From an uncultured Prevotellaceae bacterium (GTDB taxonomy: Bacteria > Bacteroidota > Bacteroidia > Bacteroidales > Bacteroidaceae): DNA of 46,239 bases. A program made the position numbers and the translations under genes. Below, piece by piece: positions 25,980-36,587 of this stretch. The stretch spans positions 1 through 46,239 of the forward strand of contig CAMOUQ010000009.1 of assembly GCA_946626595.1 (NCBI GenBank). The letters are read 5' to 3'. Position 1 is the first letter of the stretch. Each line of letters starts with the position of its first letter. The notes under the pieces are model-generated. The model was given only the letters and a program-made list of their open reading frames with translations, did not search any database and was not told where the DNA came from.

Positions 25980-27199
25980 CGGAAGAAGCGTTTGACGGGA
26001 TACCAGACAACGGCGGCGCTTACCATAACCACAGTGATGAGGATGAGCACCAAGTCCCACGGACGGACTACTACGGGATAGGCTTCGACAAGGAAGGCTC
26101 CCTCGCTCTGTCCCATGGCGATGAGGCCAAAGCGTTGCTGTGCCCAGCAAAGCCCCACGCCGATAAGTGCTCCGATGACGGCTCCCAGCAGGCTGATCAT
26201 ATTGCCCTCGAGGATGAAGATGCGGCTGACATCGCCCGGAGCAGCTCCCAAGTTGCGGAGGGTCTCGATGTCTCGTTCCTTATCAATCATGAGCATGGAG
26301 AGCGAACCTACGATATTGAAGCTGGCTACGAGAAGGATGAACGTGAGAAATAGATAAGCTATCAGTTTCTCTATCTTCATGATTCGGAACACATCTTCCT
26401 GCTGCTCGTACCGATCGCTGACGACGAAACGTGGACCCAGCTGCTGTGAGATTTCGCGTTGGGCACGGGCGATATTGGTGCCAGCCTTCATCCGCAGTTC
26501 CACCTGAGAGATGCGTCCGTTTTGGTCGAAAAGATGTTGGGCAAATGGGAGTGATGCTATGATATAATGTGCATCATATTTGCTTTGTTTCACCTGAAAT
26601 ACTTCACCCGAACTCATCAGCTCGTCGCTGTTGAAACTGCTCATGGGGTTCCCCATGTTCACGCGCTCGCCCCGTTTGGGCGCATATACTTGGAGAGCAG
26701 GCTCGTAGTCTGGCCTCAGACCCAGTTGCAGAGCTAACTGTATGCCGGGTATGCCGTATTCGAGAACGTCGGCATGCAGAACGGGCACTTCATCCGACTG
26801 GGGATAAAGCAAGCGTCCGAGATTCATCTGCTGGCCGAAGTTGTCGCTTACGCCCTTGATGGTCACAACCATCTGTTTTCCGTCTCTGACCACCAAGGCC
26901 TGGTCCTCGAGACAAAGCGTGGCGGCCTCCACGTCGTCGCGCTTCTGCAACTGTTTGATAGCAGCGTCGGTGGCCGATATAGTCCGTCCTTCTGCCAGCG
27001 TCACCTTCAGTTCGGGGTCAAAGTCGGTAAAGAGATCTGATACCAGACTCTGGAATCCGTTAAACACGCTGAGTGTGCACACCATGGCCATCGTGGCAAT
27101 GGCAACCCCGCAGGCCGAGATTGCCGATATGATGTTGATGGCATGATGGCTCTTTTTTGAGAAGAGGTAACGCCAGGCGATAAAGACTCTATAATTCAC
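25976..27199 (-). CDS. ABC transporter permease of the LolC/LolE (FtsX) family (407 aa)
   Basis: One transmembrane helix lies near the N-terminus (INIISAISACGVAIATMAMV, about 21-40). A large periplasmic domain follows, and three further helices form the FtsX domain (about 280-405). The start region (FIAWRYLFSKKSHHAIN) is typical of Bacteroidetes lipoprotein-release permeases. It probably extracts lipoproteins from the inner membrane with an ATPase encoded elsewhere. The start codon is GTG. It lies 17 bp after rbfA and overlaps the sulfatase-maturase start by 4 bp. Confidence 0.88.
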   Translation of the reverse strand: MNYRVFIAWRYLFSKKSHHAINIISAISACGVAIATMAMVCTLSVFNGFQSLVSDLFTDFDPELKVTLAEGRTISATDAAIKQLQKRDDVEAATLCLEDQALVVRDGKQMVVTIKGVSDNFGQQMNLGRLLYPQSDEVPVLHADVLEYGIPGIQLALQLGLRPDYEPALQVYAPKRGERVNMGNPMSSFNSDELMSSGEVFQVKQSKYDAHYIIASLPFAQHLFDQNGRISQVELRMKAGTNIARAQREISQQLGPRFVVSDRYEQQEDVFRIMKIEKLIAYLFLTFILLVASFNIVGSLSMLMIDKERDIETLRNLGAAPGDVSRIFILEGNMISLLGAVIGALIGVGLCWAQQRFGLIAMGQSEGAFLVEAYPVVVRPWDLVLILITVVMVSAAVVWYPVKRFFR

Positions 27200-27216
27200 A
27201 GTCGAAAAAAGATAGA

Positions 27217-27555
27217 TTAAATGCCACTGAGCAACTCATCGATATGTTCGGCATAATCGAGTGAGTCGTCGCGGAAAAACTTCAGTTCGGGTATGATGCG
27301 TAGCTGATGGCGCATGCGGCTACCCAGTTCGAAGCGCACCTGCTTCTGGTTGGCGTTAATGTTGTTCACTATCTCCTCTGCGCGCTCGCTGGGGAATACG
27401 CTGAGGTAGACGCGGCACGAACTCATGTCCGGGCTGATGCGGCACTGACTGACACTGACCAGCACACCATGCATTCGTCGTGTCTGTGCAACGAATATTT
27501 CGCTCAATTCCTTTTGTATCAGGCGAGCCACCTTATTCTGTCTTGTTGTATCCAT
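27217..27555 (-). CDS. rbfA: Ribosome-binding factor A (112 aa)
   Basis: This is a single small KH-like domain. It starts TRQNKVARLIQKELSEIF and contains VSVSQCRISPDMSSCRVYLS and LGSRMRHQLRIIPELKFFRDDS, matching RbfA along its full length. It helps mature the 5' end of 16S rRNA in the 30S subunit, especially in the cold. It is separated from the upstream O-methyltransferase by a 97-bp gap filled with a heptanucleotide repeat. Confidence 0.93.
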   Translation of the reverse strand: MDTTRQNKVARLIQKELSEIFVAQTRRMHGVLVSVSQCRISPDMSSCRVYLSVFPSERAEEIVNNINANQKQVRFELGSRMRHQLRIIPELKFFRDDSLDYAEHIDELLSGI

Positions 27556-27655
27556 ATCTTTTATATCTAATCCTTAGTCCCTATCACTAATCTCTAATCT
27601 CTAATCACTAATCTCTAATCACTAATAATCCCTAATCCCTAATCCTTACTCTCTA
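27556..27655 (-). repeat. Heptanucleotide array TAGNGAT between O-methyltransferase and rbfA
   Basis: On the plus strand the unit ATCNCTA repeats from 27583 to about 27648, with one 3-bp slip near 27625 and degenerate units at both ends. On the transcribed strand this is TAGNGAT. The array begins at the TAG stop codon of the upstream gene. Because the period is 7, TAG recurs in all three frames. Confidence 0.85.
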
Positions 27656-28291
27656 CTCCTTCACTCTAATCAGCGTCAGACCGTCGCGCACGGGCACTAT
27701 GACTTTCTCTACGCGTGTGTCCTTGGCCAACATATCATTAAAATGCTTGATGCCCAGCGTCTGTTGGTCGCTTTCGCGAGTGTGGTCTTCCACGACATGT
27801 CCGTACCACAGTGTATTGTCAGCCAGTATGAAGCCACCTGGTCGCATTCTTGGCAGCAGCATCTCATAGAAGTCGGTGTAGTGACGTTTGTCAGCATCGA
27901 TGAAAGCCATGTCTATGTCCTTCAGGTTCATTTCTGGTATCAGGTCCAGGGCATCGCCGATATGCATTTGTATGCGGTTGCTCAATGGCGAACCTTCAAT
28001 CCAGGGGCGCGTGAAGTCTTCCTGCTCATCGTATATCTCGAAGGTATGGAGCATGGCCCCTTCTTCCAATCCCTCGGCGATGCACAATGCCGAATATCCA
28101 CTGAACGTACCCAATTCCACTGCCAGCTGGGGACGTATCATCCGTGTGAGCATCTTCAACAGACGCCCCTGCACATGACCACTTGCCATCTGTCCGTATG
28201 ACAGACGGAGTTGGGTGCTACGCCATAGTCGATGCAGATAGTCTCCTTCCGGGTCGATATGGGCGTCGATGTATTCCTCGATGTTATCCAA
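27653..28291 (-). CDS. Class I SAM-dependent O-methyltransferase (212 aa)
   Basis: The family signature runs in order: the SAM-binding ELGTFSGYSALCIAEGL, MAFIDADKRHYTDFYEMLLP (metal/substrate region), and GGFILADNTLWYGHV. It resembles caffeoyl-CoA/catechol O-methyltransferases (family 3). The physiological substrate is unknown. The start codon appears to be TTG at 28291, overlapping the end of aroQ by 8 bp. No ATG exists in this frame before residue 35, and the N-terminus from the TTG matches the family. Its stop codon TAG forms the first unit of a heptanucleotide repeat. Confidence 0.88.
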   Translation of the reverse strand: MDNIEEYIDAHIDPEGDYLHRLWRSTQLRLSYGQMASGHVQGRLLKMLTRMIRPQLAVELGTFSGYSALCIAEGLEEGAMLHTFEIYDEQEDFTRPWIEGSPLSNRIQMHIGDALDLIPEMNLKDIDMAFIDADKRHYTDFYEMLLPRMRPGGFILADNTLWYGHVVEDHTRESDQQTLGIKHFNDMLAKDTRVEKVIVPVRDGLTLIRVKE

Positions 28292-28706
28292 GCAGTGCTT
28301 CGAGGGCTACGCGGTACGAGTCGAGTCCGAATCCGGTCACAACGCCCATGCAGGCGCGGCTGAGCATGCTCTTATGACGGAATTCTTCGCGATTGAAGAC
28401 ATTAGAAATGTGTACTTCAACGACAGGGGCGTTGATGGCCTTGATGGCATCGTGTATGGCAATGCTTGTGTGAGTATAGGCACCAGCGTTCAGTATGATG
28501 CCATCGCACTTGCCGAAGCCGGCCTCGTGCAGTTTATCAATCAGCGCACCCTCCATGTTGCTCTGGAAGAAGTCGATGCGAACATTGGGATAGCGCTCGC
28601 GCAATTTCTCCAGATAGCTCTTGAAGTCGTGCACTCCGTAAATCTCTGTCTCTCGTTGGCCCAGCAGGTTCAGGTTGGGGCCATTCATGATAAGAATTCT
28701 TTTCAT
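28284..28706 (-). CDS. aroQ: Type II 3-dehydroquinate dehydratase (140 aa)
   Basis: GPNLNLLG-x5-IYG near the start includes the catalytic Tyr23. SNMEGALIDKLHEA, NAGAYTHTS and VEVHISNVFNRE follow, the last with the catalytic His. It performs the third shikimate-pathway step and is a cytoplasmic dodecamer. The start at 28706 is set by the family N-terminus (MKRILIMNGPN) and by an unusually good Shine-Dalgarno sequence 4 nt upstream. It leads the operon aroQ-O-methyltransferase-rbfA-permease-sulfatase maturase. Confidence 0.95.
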   Translation of the reverse strand: MKRILIMNGPNLNLLGQRETEIYGVHDFKSYLEKLRERYPNVRIDFFQSNMEGALIDKLHEAGFGKCDGIILNAGAYTHTSIAIHDAIKAINAPVVEVHISNVFNREEFRHKSMLSRACMGVVTGFGLDSYRVALEALLG

Positions 28707-28710
28707 AGTA

Positions 28711-28716
28711 CCTCCT
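28711..28716 (-). promoter_or_regulatory. Strong Shine-Dalgarno sequence of aroQ
   Basis: The minus strand reads TTTAGGAGGTACTATG, with AGGAGG four bases before the ATG at 28706. The other leaders I inspected here are A/T-rich without such a motif, as expected for Bacteroidetes, so this one stands out. Confidence 0.7.
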
Positions 28717-28733
28717 AAAGTTATAACTGCAAG

Positions 28734-28764
28734 CAAAGATAATGTAAATCGGGCGAATTACAAA
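28734..28764 (-). promoter_or_regulatory. Consensus promoter of the aroQ operon
   Basis: TTTG (28764-28761) is followed by 19 bp and TATCTTTG (28741-28734) on the minus strand, a full match to the Bacteroidetes housekeeping consensus. The leader to the ATG is about 20 nt. Confidence 0.85.
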
Positions 28765-28803
28765 AATATTTTACACCTTTTTGTCTCTTCTGTGCAAGTT
28801 CTG

Positions 28804-31722
28804 CTACTTGATGACGATGATACGGCTCACTACGGCCTTTTTTCCATCGCTTGTATTGGCAATCACGTGGTATACGCCGCTGGCAACGCGCTGTCCTCTT
28901 TTATTGGTGCCATTCCATGTGAAGGTGCCGCCATTGGAGGTCCCATTCCACACCAGTTGACCCGTAGAAGTGCAAATCTTCACTTCGCCGTCCATGGTCA
29001 GTCCGCGCACGGCAATCGGTCCCCGGTAATCGGCCCTTACTGGATTGGGATATGCCACCACATTGTCGCCGCGCAGTGCTTCTTCTGCTTCGGTAGCATC
29101 GCTGACATAGCTGCACAGACCTGCATCGGTACCTATCATGACGGTGCCAGTCTGCGGATGTATGGCCAGACATTGAATGTTGTTGCTGGGCAATGGGCTG
29201 TCGTCGCTTTGGAAATGCTGGAGCAATTCCTGTCCGTCGGCGCTTACCAGATACAGGCCATTCGAGTTCGTTCCTATCCATTTCCGGTTCGCACCGTCAA
29301 CGGCTATACACGTTATGGGAACTCCCGAGAGCAGATAGTCGGCCAGGTTGCTGCCGTCGTTGCGTGATATCTTGATTTGCTCGAAGGTGAAGTCGTTATC
29401 GAAAAACGTTGTAGGGTCATTGATGACAAACAGTCCCAACTGGGTGCCGCACCATACGCGCCCATCCAGGTCCTCGGCCATGCAGTAGAACTCGTCGGGG
29501 GTGTATACGGTACCGTCTTGGTTAACGATGCGGCTTCGCAGCGTGTGTTTGTCATCACGCACGCTGTTGAGCGTATTGTTGGTTTGGAATCCGAAGAATC
29601 CGCGTCCGCTCATACGTCTGCTTATCAGGAACTTCACTCCGCTGGTGGTAAACAGGAAGTCTTCGGGCGTCTCTATGCCGTTGATTTCGTCGTAGTAGAG
29701 CGAAAGCCACTTGCCCGAAGGCTGCAGTATGCGGACTATGGTATCTGTCTGCTGGTTCATAATCCACAGATTGCGGTCCTCGTCGTACTGCAGTCCGGTG
29801 CAACCTACGTAGTTCAATCCCAAGGGTTTTCCGTTTTCTTCAATCTGTTGCAGTGGACTATTGTCGCTATTGTAGAGGGCGACAAATTTCCCATTGCGAT
29901 ATTCGTAGAGTCCCGTGCGGTAGCCGCTGACATAATGGTGTGTCGAGTCCGCAGGGTCTTGCACGAGGTGCGTCATGTTGCGGTGGCGCAGATTGGCATA
30001 ATCCTGAAGGTATGTTTCCTCGTCCAGATTAGTCCACTTGTCATCGTCGAGATACATGGCCGTGGGCGGATAGAAGATGGCGTAGGGGGTGTTGATGCCT
30101 CCTGCCACCAGCAGGCGGTTGCCGACGTATTGCATGCGATAGGAAAGGTCGCGCACCGGACTGTTGGGATGTATGCTGCCAACAGTTTCCACGAAGGTAT
30201 TGTCTGCCAACTTGTAGCCTTTCAGTCCATCTGCGCCTTCGCTGGCCCAGTATGTCCCATTGGCATAGGAGAGTGAGTTCCACGGATATTCCAGGGCGAT
30301 GTGCTGAATCTGGGTGTCAGATTCATAGATGCAGACTTCCGAATCCGTGACGTATACCATCTGTCCGTTCAGCAGTGATGCGTATTTGACGCCGGTGGCC
30401 AGACGCGTCAGTCCTTGGGCATCGTCGTTGATGCGGAACAGCGAGTTGTATTGCACCGCATAGACGTGTCCGTCGAAGACAAACATTTGCGTGTAGCTGT
30501 TGGACACACCGGATTGGCGTTCCCAGTTGGCCATCAGGTGCATATTCTTGTCTGTGGAATAGTACAGACCACTGTTCGTCCCAATATATACAACTCCGTT
30601 GCGTACGGCTATTGCCTGCACGTCCGTGTCCAGCTGGTAGGTGTCGCGAATAACGCCTTCCTGCATGTCGACGGTGACGAATCCGAATCCGGTGGCCAGG
30701 TATGCCATGTGTCCGTCCACAAAGATGTTTTTCACCTCTTTGTTCTTCAGGTTACTTTGCTTCAGACTGGCAATGTTCTGTACGTTGTCTTCCAGGTCCA
30801 TCAGGTCGATGTTTCCGTTTTCATAAACCAGAATCAGTCGTTTCGCCTCCTCGCTGTAGGCCATGTGTACGATTTGTCGGTCGTTGAGGACGTTGAGGGT
30901 GCTGTACGTGTGCACCGACGTGTCTTCGCTGTCGTAGCGTATCAGGTTGTAGTTCTCCTTGATGTTGGCATAGATTTGTTGCTGTGCTATGGCCAGTGCG
31001 TACACCGATTTATTTATGGCAATATTCTTTTGTACGATTTGGTACGAAGGGTAGAGTTTCCATTCTCCGATGGCCTGTGCATGCAAGGCGTTGAAGCCTG
31101 CGAACATGGGAAGGAACAGCAGCACCATCATGCACATTTTCAGGAATGCCGCCAGCTTCTGGGTGGCGCGTCCGCGGTGGCTGATGCGGTTCTTTTCCTG
31201 CGGCCCCATTTCGGCAAAACTGATGCCGGCCTCCGTCGGGGCAAAGATTGGGTCGTAGCCGAAGCCGTCCGTTCCGGTCTTCTCGCGCAGGATTTCTCCT
31301 TCCACAACGCCTTCGAACTGGTGTTCCTCGCCATTGTGAATGAGGGCAATGACCGTGCGGAAGCGAGCCTTTCTGTTGTCGGTGTTGCGTAGTTTGTCAA
31401 GCAGACAGTGTATGTTGGCATCTGAGTCATGGCTATCGCCGTATCCGTTCATCTGTCCAAAGCGGGCCGTAAACACTCCCGGGGCACCGTCCAGGGCGTC
31501 CACTTCCAACCCCGTATCGTCGGCAAAGCAGTCCGTCCCGTAGTGTTCGTGCACATAGCGAGCCTTCTGCAGGGCATTGCCCTCCAGGGTGTTGGCCGTT
31601 TCCGGGATGTCCTCGTGGCAACCGATGTCTGCCAGTCCCTTCACTTCGTATTGTCCGGCCAGTATTTGACGAATCTCGCGCAACTTGTGCTCGTTGTTCG
31701 TGGCCATTATGATTTGTTTCAT
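28804..31722 (-). CDS. rdgB-porZ: In-frame RdgB (ITPase)-PorZ-like protein fusion or stop-less gene junction (972 aa)
   Basis: Residues 1-195 form a complete non-canonical purine NTP pyrophosphatase: MATNNEHKLREI, ADDTGLEVDALDGAPGV, TDGFGYDPIF, and the usual end SHRGRATQKLAAFLK. With no stop codon the frame continues into MCMMVLLFLPMFAGFNALHA (196-215), a textbook signal peptide ending at AQA. A beta-propeller follows (NGVVYIGTNSGLYYSTD, GRVWCGTQLGLFVIND, RKWIGTNSNGLYLVS), then a T9SS C-terminal-like domain (about 885-972; VVAYPNPV, SGVYHVIANT). Translation from Met196 (31137) gives 777 aa, close to the 776 aa I recall for P. gingivalis PorZ, the T9SS surface component. RdgB is cytoplasmic, so a working fusion is topologically odd. 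Initiation at 31137 is the simplest explanation. The start at 31722 overlaps the yitT stop (ATGA). Confidence 0.85.
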   Translation of the reverse strand: MKQIIMATNNEHKLREIRQILAGQYEVKGLADIGCHEDIPETANTLEGNALQKARYVHEHYGTDCFADDTGLEVDALDGAPGVFTARFGQMNGYGDSHDSDANIHCLLDKLRNTDNRKARFRTVIALIHNGEEHQFEGVVEGEILREKTGTDGFGYDPIFAPTEAGISFAEMGPQEKNRISHRGRATQKLAAFLKMCMMVLLFLPMFAGFNALHAQAIGEWKLYPSYQIVQKNIAINKSVYALAIAQQQIYANIKENYNLIRYDSEDTSVHTYSTLNVLNDRQIVHMAYSEEAKRLILVYENGNIDLMDLEDNVQNIASLKQSNLKNKEVKNIFVDGHMAYLATGFGFVTVDMQEGVIRDTYQLDTDVQAIAVRNGVVYIGTNSGLYYSTDKNMHLMANWERQSGVSNSYTQMFVFDGHVYAVQYNSLFRINDDAQGLTRLATGVKYASLLNGQMVYVTDSEVCIYESDTQIQHIALEYPWNSLSYANGTYWASEGADGLKGYKLADNTFVETVGSIHPNSPVRDLSYRMQYVGNRLLVAGGINTPYAIFYPPTAMYLDDDKWTNLDEETYLQDYANLRHRNMTHLVQDPADSTHHYVSGYRTGLYEYRNGKFVALYNSDNSPLQQIEENGKPLGLNYVGCTGLQYDEDRNLWIMNQQTDTIVRILQPSGKWLSLYYDEINGIETPEDFLFTTSGVKFLISRRMSGRGFFGFQTNNTLNSVRDDKHTLRSRIVNQDGTVYTPDEFYCMAEDLDGRVWCGTQLGLFVINDPTTFFDNDFTFEQIKISRNDGSNLADYLLSGVPITCIAVDGANRKWIGTNSNGLYLVSADGQELLQHFQSDDSPLPSNNIQCLAIHPQTGTVMIGTDAGLCSYVSDATEAEEALRGDNVVAYPNPVRADYRGPIAVRGLTMDGEVKICTSTGQLVWNGTSNGGTFTWNGTNKRGQRVASGVYHVIANTSDGKKAVVSRIIVIK
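31077..31137 (-). other. Internal start and signal peptide at the RdgB/PorZ junction
   Basis: ATG codons at 31137, 31131 and 31128 follow directly after the last expected RdgB codon (AAA, Lys195). The next about 20 codons encode a hydrophobic signal peptide with an A-x-A cleavage site. Any of them could start an independent PorZ. No termination codon lies in this frame across the junction. Confidence 0.75.
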
Positions 31723-32603
31723 CCTTTCTTGATTTTGTCGAAACCTTCTCCAAATACGCCCTCCACGTTACTCATCGTCACGAATGCTTTTGGGTCGATG
31801 AAGCGGATCAGTTGGAAGATGATGCGGCTCTCCTGCTTCTTGGCCATGATGAGCAGCACGTTGCGTCGTTCCTTGCTGTACCAGCCTTCGCCGTTCAGTA
31901 TGGTCACGCCACGGTCCACCTTTTCGCTGACCTCCTGTGCAATCTCGCTCCATTTGTCAGAGATAATCATGAACTGCACGCTCTGCCGTGCACCGTTCAC
32001 CACGTAGTCGATGACATTGATGGAGATGAAGAGTGTGATATAGCAGGCCACCAGCCGCTCTACGTCGCGGAATATGACGTACGACATGCTCACGATGAAA
32101 ATGTCCACGAAAAGCATGGCACGTCCCAGCGATATGTCGCGATACTTGTTCACCGTCAGCGCCACGATGTCCGTACCTCCCGTCGAACCGCCAGCCAGGA
32201 ATACGATGGCCAGTCCCAGGCCCTCGATCATGGCCCCGATGACACAAGCCATGAACACTTGGTCGCCCACCAGGTGTATCATCTCTTCAGTCCCGTCAGG
32301 TTTGACCACGGTGAGTGCAGCCTGTATATAGTCAATCATGAAGGAGACCACCACCGTAGCAATGATGGTGCGCACGCAGAACCTCCATCCCAGGGTGTAC
32401 CAGGCCATCAATATCAGTCCGACATTGATGAGGAAGTACGAATAACCGGCATGGAAACCCGTCGAGTAGTAGATGAGGGCCGATATACCTGCCACGCCGC
32501 CACTCATGATTTGGTAGGGCAGCATGAAACAAGTGTAGCCAATAGAAAATATTATCAGCCCAATGAAAATCTTTGTGTATGAGAAAATCAACTCTTTAAT
32601 CAT
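31719..32603 (-). CDS. YitT family membrane protein with DUF2179 domain, copy 1 (294 aa)
   Basis: Five or six transmembrane helices (about 10-195) include GGVAGISALIYYSTG and LAGGSTGGTDIVALTVNKY. The C-terminal cytoplasmic DUF2179 domain (about 225-290) contains GVTILNGEGWYSKERRNVLLIMAKKQE and ends DPKAFVTMSNVEGVFGEGFD. YitT proteins are uncharacterised, and the C-terminal fold suggests ligand sensing. It is paralogous to the gene immediately upstream, separated by 49 bp containing a heptanucleotide repeat. Its stop overlaps the rdgB start. Confidence 0.9.
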   Translation of the reverse strand: MIKELIFSYTKIFIGLIIFSIGYTCFMLPYQIMSGGVAGISALIYYSTGFHAGYSYFLINVGLILMAWYTLGWRFCVRTIIATVVVSFMIDYIQAALTVVKPDGTEEMIHLVGDQVFMACVIGAMIEGLGLAIVFLAGGSTGGTDIVALTVNKYRDISLGRAMLFVDIFIVSMSYVIFRDVERLVACYITLFISINVIDYVVNGARQSVQFMIISDKWSEIAQEVSEKVDRGVTILNGEGWYSKERRNVLLIMAKKQESRIIFQLIRFIDPKAFVTMSNVEGVFGEGFDKIKKG

Positions 32604-32611
32604 CGCAAATC

Positions 32612-32660
32612 ATTTAATTCCCAATCCCTAATCTCTAATCCCTAATCCCTAATCACTTAA
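32612..32660 (-). repeat. Heptanucleotide array TAGNGAT between the two yitT genes
   Basis: ATCNCTA units run from 32624 to 32658 (ATCCCTA, ATCTCTA, ATCCCTA, ATCCCTA, then ATCACTT), with degenerate flanks. The last unit overlaps the TGA stop and final codons of the upstream yitT gene. It is the same repeat as at 27556-27655. Confidence 0.85.
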
Positions 32661-33570
32661 TCCTATTGAATCCCAATCCGTAGACACCCTCCACACGGCT
32701 GCTCGATACGAAAGCTGCAGGGTCTACCTCCTCAATCAGTCGCAGCACATTGATTTGTTCGTGCCGGTGCACCATCAGAATCATCACGTTCATGGGCGCA
32801 TGACTGTAGCATCCCTCGCCGTTCAGTTGTGTCATGGTGTGTCCCGTATGTTCGCGGATGATGCGGGCCATGAGTTCGCCTTTCTGCGTCATGATGATGA
32901 GCTGCACATCCTGTTTAGCCGAGTTGATAATCATGTCCGCGGCATAGGTGTAGACAAACAGGGTGACGTAGCCGAACACCACCATGTGCCAGGCATCGTC
33001 GGGATATTTCACCTTGAAGATGAAGTAACTGCAACCGATGACCATAAGGTCGAGGTAGAGCAGTACGCGACCGAAGGAGATGGGCTTGTACTTGTTGACG
33101 ATGGCCGCCACGATGTCCCATCCGCCCGTGACGCCTCCGGAGAGGAAGCACAAGCCTACGCCCAGACCATTTATCAGGGCACCCAGCACACAGGCCATGG
33201 CCGACTCGTTGGGCCCCAGAATCTGGATGAACTGTCCGTCGTCGCCCATCATCAGCCGCTGTCCTATTTCCAGGAAGAAGACCATCGATATTACGGCATA
33301 GCCCGTTTTTAGCGTGAACTTCCATCCCAGTTGCCACAGTGCGATGGAGAGCAGGACACCGTTTCCTATCAAGACTGCAAGACTCATGGGGAATCCTGTA
33401 GCATAATAGAGGATGGAGCAGGCACCCACCCATCCGCCCGTGGGAATGTGGTAGGGCAGCAGGAACACGGTCCATCCGGCCATATACACAGCCATGCCCA
33501 GGTTCAGATAGAAGAAGTCTTTGGAGAAATCCCAGACTCTTTTCAATACTTTGTTAGGGTTGTTTGCCAT
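32653..33570 (-). CDS. YitT family membrane protein with DUF2179 domain, copy 2 (305 aa)
   Basis: It has the same layout as copy 1: helices through about residue 200 (GGWVGACSILYYATGFPMS, FLSGGVTGGWDIVAAIVNKY) and a DUF2179 end (MTQLNGEGCYSHAPMNVMILMVHRHE, DPAAFVSSSRVEGVYGLGFN). The two copies are clearly diverged, so the duplication is old and both are probably functional. It begins 1 bp after the leuS stop, so expression is coupled to leucyl-tRNA synthetase. No role is known. Confidence 0.9.
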   Translation of the reverse strand: MANNPNKVLKRVWDFSKDFFYLNLGMAVYMAGWTVFLLPYHIPTGGWVGACSILYYATGFPMSLAVLIGNGVLLSIALWQLGWKFTLKTGYAVISMVFFLEIGQRLMMGDDGQFIQILGPNESAMACVLGALINGLGVGLCFLSGGVTGGWDIVAAIVNKYKPISFGRVLLYLDLMVIGCSYFIFKVKYPDDAWHMVVFGYVTLFVYTYAADMIINSAKQDVQLIIMTQKGELMARIIREHTGHTMTQLNGEGCYSHAPMNVMILMVHRHEQINVLRLIEEVDPAAFVSSSRVEGVYGLGFNRIK

Positions 33571-33571
33571 A

Positions 33572-36496
<2,925 letters not shown>

Positions 36497-36534
36497 TTTT
36501 ATGGAATATAATTATTTCACGCATTTTTGCGCGG

Positions 36535-36542
36535 CAAAGATA
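36535..36542 (-). promoter_or_regulatory. -7 box upstream of leuS
   Basis: TATCTTTG on the minus strand fits TAnnTTTG, with TTTT (not TTTG) 20 bp upstream. It lies about 39 bp before the leuS ATG in an A/T-rich leader. Confidence 0.6.
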
Positions 36543-36587
36543 CAATATTTTCTTTAAATTAGAAAATATAGATGCGTAAAAAGGGCA

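Noticed and set aside
25980-26150. Extended N-terminus of the sulfatase maturase
   Set aside because: The extra 57 residues overlap the permease gene, match nothing in the family, and the ATGA junction gives a natural start.
27556-27655. Telomere or chromosome-end repeat
   Set aside because: The array is short, degenerate and lies inside an operon. Resemblance to TTAGGG follows from the 7-bp unit.
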